From assembly GCA_965229115.1 (NCBI GenBank), contig CBDDIR010000003.1:992001-1056000 (forward strand): DNA of 64,000 nucleotides, in the 5' to 3' direction. A program made the position numbers and the translations under genes. The DNA comes from UBA7672 sp965229115. GTDB lineage: Bacteria > Pseudomonadota > Alphaproteobacteria > Caulobacterales > Hyphomonadaceae. Below are positions 43,895 to 50,834 of this stretch, piece after piece (within the stretch, counting starts at the first letter, position 1; every line of letters begins with the position of its first letter). The notes under the pieces are model-generated. The model saw only the letters and a program-made list of their open reading frames with translations, made no database searches and was not told the DNA's origin.

Positions 43895-45490
43895 ATGACC
43901 ATGTCCAGCGCCACCCGCCGTGAATTCCTCCGCCGCGCCAGCGCGCTCTCCTGCGTCGGCGCCGCCGCCTCTACCTTCGGCTTCCAGCTCGCCACCATGG
44001 GCAGCGCCGCCGCGCAGACCGCGTCGAGCTACAAGGCGATCGTCTGCATCTTCCTCTTCGGCGGCAACGACTCGAACAACATGGTGCTCGCCACCGACAC
44101 CGACAGCTGGGGCCGCTACAACACCGCGCGCCGCACGGGCGACAGCCCCATCGCGCTGATGCCAGTCGGCACAGCCGCAACGCTTCCCGGCGCCACCAAC
44201 CCCATCACCAGCCGCGTCCTGCCGAACAACAACGGCGCTTACGCTTTCCCGGAAGCCTGGGGCGGCGTCTTGCCGGTCGCCACCCTCACGCCGAACCCGG
44301 TTCCGCCGGGCACCAACGCGGCCTCCCGCACCTTCGGCATCAACCCGCACATGGGCGCGCTCCTGCCGCTGTGGACGGGCGGCCGCCTCGCCATCGCCGC
44401 CAACGTCGGCCCGCTCATCCAGCCCACCACCAAGGCGCAATACCGCGCGCGTTCCGTGCCGCTGCCCGCCAGCCTGATGTCGCACAACGACCAGCAATCC
44501 ACCTGGCAAGCCGGCTCCGCCGAAGGCGCACGCCGCGGCTGGGGCGGTCTCATGGCCGATCAGATGCTGGCCTCCAACGGCACGAACTCCGTCTTCACCG
44601 CGATCTCCACCGCCGGCAACGCCGTGCTGCTCGCGGGCCAGAACGTCGTGCAATACCAGATGTCCACCAGCCAGACCGCGCCGGCCATCCGCATCAACTC
44701 GGCTGCCGCCGCCAACACCAACGTCTTCGGCGCCAGCAACCAGGGCGGGCGCATCCGCGAAATCATCCGCGACACGGCTGGCACCAGCTACTTCATGCAG
44801 GACTACGGCTCCAAGGTCGTCCGCTCGCAGGACTCGGCCGATCTGCTCAACGCGCAGTTCGCCGCCGGCTCGCCCGGCATCGGCATCGCAGCCCCGACCC
44901 AGCTGATGAACCCCATCACGCGCGCCAACGAAACCAACTCGCTCGCCGTGCAGCTACAGACGGTTGCGAAAGTCATCGCCGCCAACCAGGTCCTCGGCGT
45001 TCGCCGCCAGGTCTTCTTCGTCTCGATGGGCGGCTTCGACACGCACGACGTGCAGAACACCAGTCAGTCGCCGCTCATGGCGCGCCTGGCCCACGCCATG
45101 GCCTATTTCGACGGCGCGCTCGCCAACATCGGCGGCACGGACATGCGCGACCGCGTCACCACCTTCACCGCGTCCGACTTCAACCGCACCTACACCACCA
45201 ATGGCGACGGCACCGACCACGCGTGGGGCTCGCACCAGTTCGTCATGGGCGGCGCAGTGCGGGGCGGCGACGTGTACGGCCAGTTCCCCACCGTCGGCGT
45301 TGATTCAGGCGCGTTCCAGAACCCCAACATGTCCGGCAACGTCCTCATCCCACAGATGTCGGTCGACCAGTACGCTGGCACAATGGCGAGATGGTTCGGC
45401 CTCAACGACAGTCAGATCGCCAGTATCTTCCCCAACATCCCCAACTTCACAAACCGCTACTACGACTTCCTCGCCGCTCCCGTCGCGTAG
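43895..45490 (+). CDS. DUF1501-family exported protein with Tat signal
   Basis: The 531-residue protein begins with a twin-arginine signal (TRREFLRRAS, then a hydrophobic stretch and AAA-QT), indicating export after folding. The DUF1501 domain, a member of the alkaline-phosphatase-like/sulfatase-type fold, is seen in IFLFGGNDSNNMVL, INPHMGALLPLW, MGGFDTHDVQN, ASDFNRT and DHAWGSHQFVMGG, where His/Asp residues likely bind metal. It forms an operon with the DUF1800 gene. Confidence 0.9.
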   Translation: MTMSSATRREFLRRASALSCVGAAASTFGFQLATMGSAAAQTASSYKAIVCIFLFGGNDSNNMVLATDTDSWGRYNTARRTGDSPIALMPVGTAATLPGATNPITSRVLPNNNGAYAFPEAWGGVLPVATLTPNPVPPGTNAASRTFGINPHMGALLPLWTGGRLAIAANVGPLIQPTTKAQYRARSVPLPASLMSHNDQQSTWQAGSAEGARRGWGGLMADQMLASNGTNSVFTAISTAGNAVLLAGQNVVQYQMSTSQTAPAIRINSAAAANTNVFGASNQGGRIREIIRDTAGTSYFMQDYGSKVVRSQDSADLLNAQFAAGSPGIGIAAPTQLMNPITRANETNSLAVQLQTVAKVIAANQVLGVRRQVFFVSMGGFDTHDVQNTSQSPLMARLAHAMAYFDGALANIGGTDMRDRVTTFTASDFNRTYTTNGDGTDHAWGSHQFVMGGAVRGGDVYGQFPTVGVDSGAFQNPNMSGNVLIPQMSVDQYAGTMARWFGLNDSQIASIFPNIPNFTNRYYDFLAAPVA

Positions 45491-46005
45491 CGGCAGCGAA
45501 GCGAACCGCAATCGTTCCCCAGCCGTGTCTCGACGCCCGGCTCGGAACGACAGGGCGCCCGCGGCAAGGCTGTATCTCGCCAGCCACTGTCACGGGCGCC
45601 CGCCATTCTCACAATTGAGGGTCTTGTAGGGTGCATTGAAAATGCACCGTGCCCCACGCGCCCATCCTTCGACGAACGCCGCTCACAGTGACTGCCTTCT
45701 TCCCCCTTAAAGCGGGGGAAGTACGGCGAAGCCGGGATGGGGGCGAGGCACAAGCGAACTCTATCAATCGTCATTCCTGCGAAAGCAGGAACCCAGGGGC
45801 TCCAAGCACGGCTGATGCAGTCCCTGGGTTCCGGCTCACGCGCTACGCGCGCGTCCGGAATGACGACGAATTGGGGGATGGAGCGATCCCAAACTGTAGG
45901 ACAGCCAAAAATCATCCCTCATGATTTCAGCCACCTGCGCGCGCAAGTTGGGGGATAGCCCCTCGCAGAATCTACGCCCTCGCGGCCGGGGTTATTATCC
46001 AACCC
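45491..46005. repeat. Non-coding mosaic of dispersed palindromic repeats
   Basis: No gene supported. Three elements follow in succession: hairpin GGTGCATT-GAA-AATGCACC (45630-45648); a CTTCCCCCTTAAAGCGGGGGAAG-type unit with GGCGAAGCCGGGATGGGGGC (45696-45746); and a 97-base palindromic unit (45769-45865). Sequences like these recur in intergenic spaces of many Alphaproteobacteria. Confidence 0.75.
45769..45865. repeat. 97-base intergenic palindromic repeat
   Basis: CGTCATTCC at the left end and GGAATGACG at the right end are inverted, as are AACCCAGGG and CCCTGGGTT inside; CTGCGAAAGCAGG and the ACGCGC/GCGCGT pair form smaller hairpins. Confidence 0.85.
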
Positions 46006-46518
46006 ATGACACGACACAAACACGCGCAAATTGGGCTAGGCACCCCGTCGCCGCTTGATCACTGGATCAATGCGACGCTGCGCATGTTTGCGATGCTCGT
46101 GCTGAACGTCGCCTCAACAATCCGGATGCGCCCGCGCCGTCCCGCCGTGAATGCCACACGTCAGATGCCGCAGCCTCTGCCCGGACTGAAGACCGACACC
46201 CAATCCAAGGAAACAGAAATCGCTGTCCAGCACGACAGCCCCCAAAGCGCTCATGCTGAGCAGGCCCGCTACGCGGGCCGTCCGTCGAAGCACGAGCGCG
46301 TGCTCACCACCCCCTCCGTCTCGCTTGGCTCACGCCAAGCGATCCACCTCCCCCACACTCCGTGTGGTGGAGGCAAACAGCGCTCCATTGCGCGCGACGA
46401 AGGGGAATTGCCTCCACCTGTGCGAAGCACTGGGGGAGGTGGATCGCCGCGTCTTCGCGGCGAGACGGAGGGGGCCGCTCCACGCGCCCCAACTCCAAAC
46501 AAAAACGCGCCCACCTAA
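46006..46518 (+). CDS. Uncertain small protein with an in-frame palindromic repeat insertion
   Basis: An open frame of 170 residues starts at ATG 46006 without a strong ribosome site. Residues 1-100 contain SPLDHWINATLRMFAMLVLNVAS, a plausible membrane or amphipathic helix, and a basic segment; no family recognised. From about residue 102 the frame runs through the 165-base palindromic repeat, which encodes low-complexity Gly/Pro/Ser-rich sequence. It could be a real gene whose 3' end was invaded by the repeat, or a chance frame. Confidence 0.35.
   Translation: MTRHKHAQIGLGTPSPLDHWINATLRMFAMLVLNVASTIRMRPRRPAVNATRQMPQPLPGLKTDTQSKETEIAVQHDSPQSAHAEQARYAGRPSKHERVLTTPSVSLGSRQAIHLPHTPCGGGKQRSIARDEGELPPPVRSTGGGGSPRLRGETEGAAPRAPTPNKNAPT
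46310..46474. repeat. 165-base nested palindromic repeat
   Basis: The ends are inverted: CCCCCTCCGTCTCG (46310-46323) and CGAGACGGAGGGGG (46461-46474). Inside, GATCCACCTCCCCCA (46341-46355) pairs with TGGGGGAGGTGGATC (46431-46445) and TGGAGGCAA (46368-46376) with TTGCCTCCA (46408-46416). Each arm has its own hairpin (CGCTTGG/CCAAGCG; CCGCG/CGCGG). Confidence 0.9.
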
Positions 46519-46573
46519 GCGAGCGCGTCACAACTCAAACCAAACAAACCCGCACACCAGCGGGAACGCACGC

Positions 46574-47557
46574 TCACGTCCGGCGGTGAAACACCACCTG
46601 GCTCACACCGCGTTTGCCCGCATTGCGCGACAGCTGCACCACCACATCGATCACCGAGCGCGCATACTCGATCACATCGCTCCGCGTCAGTGTCAGCCCA
46701 GCCTGCAGCGTCATGAACGCAATCTGGTCCATCGCGCCTTGCGGACTATCGGCGTGAACCGTCGTCAGCGATCCAGGGTGTCCCGTATTCACCGCGCGCA
46801 GGAAGGTGAAAGCCTCCGCTCCGCGAATCTCCCCCACCATCAATCGATCCGGCCGCATCCGCAGGCTCGCCCGCAGCAGCTCATCAATGCCAACGCGCGC
46901 CTCGCCCAGCTCGCTGTTCACGGCGATCAGCCCCACCGCATTCGGATGCGCCAGCTTCACCTCCGGCGTGTCCTCGATTACGATCAACCGGTCCTGAAGC
47001 GGAATCTCTTTCAGCAACGCGTTCAGGAAAGTCGTTTTCCCCGTGCCCGTACCGCCCGAGATCACGATGTTCCGGCCAGCCTTCACCGCAGCCGAGAAGA
47101 ACCCTTTGAGTTCGCCGCGATCAAGCAAACCCTGAAGCTGCTGATCCTGCTCAGCCCGCTCACTCCCAGCCGCCCGCTTCGCGCCATCGAAAGCGCCGGC
47201 CGCCTCGTAGTTATCAAGCGACAGGTCCTGAACCACATGCTTCCGGATCGCGAGCGCGTAGTAGCTCCGCGTCGCCGGCGGCGCGACCACCTGAACCCGC
47301 GCCCCATCGGGCAGGGTCGCAGCCAGCAGCGGATACTCCCGCGAAACACCCTGCGAAGTATGCGCCGCAATCTGCTGCGCCAGCCGCAGCATCATTGTCT
47401 CGGTCACGTCGGGCGCAGCATGATGCTCGAACCCGCGCGCGCCATCGATCCAGACTTCGCCCGGCTTGTTGACCAGAATATCCGTCACGTCCGCCCGGTC
47501 GAGCCAGGGAGCAAACGGCGCGAGATAAGTGCGGAGATAAACGCCTTCGCCGATCAA
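46574..47557 (-). CDS. virB11: Type IV secretion ATPase VirB11
   Basis: The 327-residue hexameric ATPase has the N-terminal domain (LAPWLDRADVTDILVNKPGEVWID-like region), Walker A GGTGTGKT (168-175), Asp box VIEDTPEVKL, Walker B MVGEIRGAEAF and His box TGHPGSLTTVHAD. It powers pilus assembly and substrate transfer with VirB4. Initiation appears to be at TTG 47557, overlapping the virB10 stop by four bases. Last gene of the virB operon. Confidence 0.93.
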   Translation of the reverse strand: MIGEGVYLRTYLAPFAPWLDRADVTDILVNKPGEVWIDGARGFEHHAAPDVTETMMLRLAQQIAAHTSQGVSREYPLLAATLPDGARVQVVAPPATRSYYALAIRKHVVQDLSLDNYEAAGAFDGAKRAAGSERAEQDQQLQGLLDRGELKGFFSAAVKAGRNIVISGGTGTGKTTFLNALLKEIPLQDRLIVIEDTPEVKLAHPNAVGLIAVNSELGEARVGIDELLRASLRMRPDRLMVGEIRGAEAFTFLRAVNTGHPGSLTTVHADSPQGAMDQIAFMTLQAGLTLTRSDVIEYARSVIDVVVQLSRNAGKRGVSQVVFHRRT

Positions 47558-48735
47558 TTCGCAGCGCCCGTTTTCACCGGAGCCACCGTCGAGAAGTCGA
47601 GGTCCTGGCTCACAAACACCCGCACAGGCGAGCCCTGCGGCACAGTCACCGTCGGCCCGATATTCTGGCTCGACGTCAGCGCACTCGATCCTGATTCAAC
47701 GCCAGCCCGCGTCGATGCGATCACGATGCTCGTATCGCTCGAGTCGGTAATCGCAGCGCCGCCGATGTTCAGCAGCGTCAGCAGGATCGCCCCGCCAAAC
47801 CGTTCCCAGAAGTGCGTATTCAGATCACCGTCCAGACCGCCGCGGCCCAGCCCATCGGTAGCCGGCGAGGCCAGCTCGATCGCAGCCCCATCGGGCCGGA
47901 TCAACCGCGTCCAGATCACAAACGTCCGGCTCTGCCCCAGCGCGACACCGGACTTGTACTGGCCGATCAGTCGCGAGCCGCGCGGCACGAGAACCTTCGA
48001 TCCGTCAAAGCCCTTCACGTCCCGCGTAACCACGGCGCGGACGTACCCGGGCAGGTCCGAGTTCAGCGCCGTCTCCAGCACGGCCGCGATCACCGTGCCT
48101 TCGATGATCGTGTTGGCCTTGTCGCCCAGCTGGCTCGCCCGCGCAGGCTTGGACGAGTCGCCCACGCCCAGCTTCTGCGCGAACCGTTCATCCGGATTGG
48201 TGCTCTGGTTGGCCGCATTGCTCATCGCGCCGGCAACCGCGGACGGATCCAGCGGCTTGCCATCCGCTCCCGTCGCGGTTCCTGTCACCGGAGCCTTGTA
48301 CTCGCCCAGATCCACAACCAGGGCCGGAGCGCGCAGCCGGTCCAGCTCGCCCTGCGTCGGACCAGCCGGAACAGGCGGAGGCGGCGGTTGCTGTTCGACA
48401 ACGGGGAAGGTCTCGATAGGCGCCGGCTCTGGAGCCACCGGAACATACGCCGGCATCAGAGGCTGCGGTTGCGCCGCTGCCGCCTCGGCCGCCAGTCTTT
48501 GTGCTTCAGCCGTCTTGGCCGCCTGCTCACGATCCAGCCGCGCGTTCTCCGTCGCAGCCCGGCTGGCATCGAGCTGCAGGAAAACGATCACGCCGAGCGC
48601 CAGCGCCCCGACGAGGCCGAACACGACAGGCCACAGGCTCTGCGATTGCGCAACGCGCGGCGGTGCATCGACATCGAATGTCGGGTCCAGACCCGTCCGC
48701 GGAGTTGCAGCCGTTCCTTGTTGATCTCTCACCAT
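47554..48735 (-). CDS. virB10: Type IV secretion core-complex protein VirB10
   Basis: The 393-residue protein has a short cytoplasmic tail, one inner-membrane segment (about 36-56: VVFGLVGALALGVIVFLQL), a Glu/Ala coiled region, a Pro-rich stretch (PPPPPVPAG) and the C-terminal TrbI/VirB10 barrel with GTVIAAVLETALNSDLPGYVRAVVTRDV and PRGSRLIGQYKS. The barrel forms the outer-membrane cap of the core complex. Start at ATG 48735 with GAGG six bases upstream, one base after the virB9 stop. Confidence 0.93.
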   Translation of the reverse strand: MVRDQQGTAATPRTGLDPTFDVDAPPRVAQSQSLWPVVFGLVGALALGVIVFLQLDASRAATENARLDREQAAKTAEAQRLAAEAAAAQPQPLMPAYVPVAPEPAPIETFPVVEQQPPPPPVPAGPTQGELDRLRAPALVVDLGEYKAPVTGTATGADGKPLDPSAVAGAMSNAANQSTNPDERFAQKLGVGDSSKPARASQLGDKANTIIEGTVIAAVLETALNSDLPGYVRAVVTRDVKGFDGSKVLVPRGSRLIGQYKSGVALGQSRTFVIWTRLIRPDGAAIELASPATDGLGRGGLDGDLNTHFWERFGGAILLTLLNIGGAAITDSSDTSIVIASTRAGVESGSSALTSSQNIGPTVTVPQGSPVRVFVSQDLDFSTVAPVKTGAAN

Positions 48736-48736
48736 G

Positions 48737-49564
48737 TCAGCCTCGGCTCGGCTGGGGCAGCGGAGCAAGCTGCGGCTTGGGCCGCTTGCTCCACGACTTG
48801 TTCTTCACTTCAGCCTGCGTCTTGCCATAGCGGAGGATGAACGTCTCGGCGGTGAAGTCCGCGACCGTGTAGTCGCCCGACACTCGCGTATTCGCCATCT
48901 CTTCCTTGCCGTCCGCCCCTATCACGAACACGGCCGGCGCAGCGTTGCGGCTGTCGAACTGGAAATAGGTCAGCGTGCCGTCGTCGAAGACGCGCACGGG
49001 ATAAAGGTTCTTCTGGCCCTTCATCTCATAGCTGAAGTTGAAGTCCTCCGGTTTGGGCGGAGGCGGGGGCGGCGGAGGCGGCGGCAGCAGGTCTGCAATC
49101 GGCGCAGGCGCCGGATAGAGGAAGCGCAAACGCAACAGCGTATCCGAACCCGGCGTCCGGCTTTCGGTCGCCGACAGCAGGAAGGAATAGATCCGCTGTG
49201 TCGTCACCACGGTCATGCTGGTGGGCGTCGATTTCGACATGGGCTTCAGGAACAGCAGCGTCGCCTTGCGGTTCGGCGTCACCTGCCAGGACAGCGAGTC
49301 GCCGATCGACACGTTCTCGATCCGCTCGTCCGAGCCGAACTCGATCGTCATCTCATAGCCGAGCTGACCGCGAATCCCCACGATGGCGTTGGGGTCGTAC
49401 ATGAATTCCTTGATGCGCGGATCGCCCGGCCCAGGCACGGGATAGGTGGCGACCTGCGCGAAAGCAGCCGGACCCAACGTGGCGAAGCTCGCCCCCAGCG
49501 CCAGCGTGGCGATTGCGGCTGCTCGAAACTTCACGCGATATTTCCCTCGAACCATTGGGCTCAT
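48737..49564 (-). CDS. virB9: Type IV secretion core-complex protein VirB9
   Basis: The product (275 residues from ATG 49564; ATG 49555 is also possible and better spaced from GGAAAG) has a signal peptide ending AAFA-Q, the VirB9/TrbG N-terminal domain with DPRIKEFMYDPNAIVGIRGQLGYEMTIEF, an unusual run of ten prolines linking the two domains, and the C-terminal domain with YFQF, ADGKEEMANTRVSGDYTVADF. No virB7-like lipoprotein gene is found next to it. Confidence 0.9.
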   Translation of the reverse strand: MSPMVRGKYRVKFRAAAIATLALGASFATLGPAAFAQVATYPVPGPGDPRIKEFMYDPNAIVGIRGQLGYEMTIEFGSDERIENVSIGDSLSWQVTPNRKATLLFLKPMSKSTPTSMTVVTTQRIYSFLLSATESRTPGSDTLLRLRFLYPAPAPIADLLPPPPPPPPPPKPEDFNFSYEMKGQKNLYPVRVFDDGTLTYFQFDSRNAAPAVFVIGADGKEEMANTRVSGDYTVADFTAETFILRYGKTQAEVKNKSWSKRPKPQLAPLPQPSRG

Positions 49565-49667
49565 GACTTTCCGCCCCCAGAAGTGCGGTCGCCCCATATC
49601 GCCCAACGCCTATCGACCACTTTTTGGGGTGGCCACGCAAGTGAACAGTCTGTCGTACGTGCAGCGA

Positions 49668-50834
49668 TCACAGGTCTTCTCGCCTCATGGTCGGGCGTGG
49701 GGCGCGATTATAGGCTTGGCCCAGCCGCTCCCCGCTCGCGATCAGGGCGGGAGTTCCCACTGCGTCTGAAATCTCGCCCGTCCGTCGCGAATAGACCTCG
49801 CGGCTGGAATAGGCCGATCCGGCAGCGGCTTGCGTGCGATCGATCATGGCGACTCGTGCCGCGATCTCCTCAGCTCGGGCGCCCGGTGCGCCGTTGCTGA
49901 TCCGGTCGGGTGCGGGCAGGCGGCGCATGGACGGCTCGTCGCCGCCACGGCCACGGCTGAAGCCGAAGCCCCGGCCGATCGCGGCGACCGCGCCGAGACC
50001 GAAGATCATGACCATCACGAACACGGTCACGATGATCCCGATCGTGATCACCGGTCCCATGTCGAACTTCGCTTCCGACGCATTCTTCAGGAGGATCGTC
50101 AGGAAGGGCTGCATGATCATCAGCATGACTGCGCCGAACACGTTCACGGCCAACGGCGCCATGGCGAACGAGAATGTCGCGCGCATCCAGCCTTCGAACA
50201 GGCCGCGGGTCTGGTCGAACAGCAGCATGCCAATGAAGATCGGCCCGATCGCCAGCAGGAAGGCGAGCACGATCTTGGTCGCGATGATGATGCCAAGCGT
50301 CAGCAGCAGAAGCGCGATCGACGTGAGCCAGAGCAGGCCCGAGCCGAGCATCGGCCCGCCCTGCAGGAGGTTCGCCGTGGGGCTGGCCATTCCGCCATAA
50401 ACGCCAGCTGCGCCGGATAAATCCTCGAACGCTTTCTGTACGCCACCCATGACATTGCCATCGAAGGTCGAGCCCTGTGATGACAGGGGCGAGACCAGCA
50501 GCTTCATGATCTCTGCCGGTCCGTCGAACAGCAGGTTGAAGATCAAGGTCTGATAGGCCGCCCACGACGTGAGGAAGGCGAGGATCAGGCCGATCTTCAG
50601 CGCGGCGAATGGCAGCTCGGTCACGCGCATCCCGCCACGACCGAACAGCAGTTGGTAGCCGATCAGCGCGATGTAGATCGTCAGCAGGCCGGTGAAGGCA
50701 ATCGAGAACACCGTGTCGGGGCCGACAAGGTTTCGGTACGTGTCGTGCACCAGAATGCGGATATGGCAGTCGACCGTCTCGAGGACGCCGCCAACCATGC
50801 CTTGTTCGGGAGGGGCCGGACAGAATGCCATCAT
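49668..50834 (-). CDS. virB6: Type IV secretion inner-membrane protein VirB6
   Basis: The 388-residue polytopic protein has an N-terminal periplasmic part, at least five membrane segments, and the TrbL/VirB6 core (LLTIYIALIGYQLLFG, then AFLLAIGPIFIGMLLFDQTRGLFEGW). An extended cytoplasmic Arg/Ala-rich tail follows the last segment. ATG 50834 overlaps the virB4 stop (ATGA). It is expected to build the inner-membrane channel. About 100 bases separate it from virB9, too little for virB8. Confidence 0.88.
   Translation of the reverse strand: MMAFCPAPPEQGMVGGVLETVDCHIRILVHDTYRNLVGPDTVFSIAFTGLLTIYIALIGYQLLFGRGGMRVTELPFAALKIGLILAFLTSWAAYQTLIFNLLFDGPAEIMKLLVSPLSSQGSTFDGNVMGGVQKAFEDLSGAAGVYGGMASPTANLLQGGPMLGSGLLWLTSIALLLLTLGIIIATKIVLAFLLAIGPIFIGMLLFDQTRGLFEGWMRATFSFAMAPLAVNVFGAVMLMIMQPFLTILLKNASEAKFDMGPVITIGIIVTVFVMVMIFGLGAVAAIGRGFGFSRGRGGDEPSMRRLPAPDRISNGAPGARAEEIAARVAMIDRTQAAAGSAYSSREVYSRRTGEISDAVGTPALIASGERLGQAYNRAPRPTMRREDL

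Noticed and set aside
45491..46573. Repeat region as a CRISPR array
   Set aside because: The repeats differ from each other, are not regularly spaced and have no cas genes nearby.
46253..48724. Open frame of 823 codons on the plus strand
   Set aside because: It runs antisense through virB11 and virB10, which have full domain signatures; high GC opens long antisense frames.
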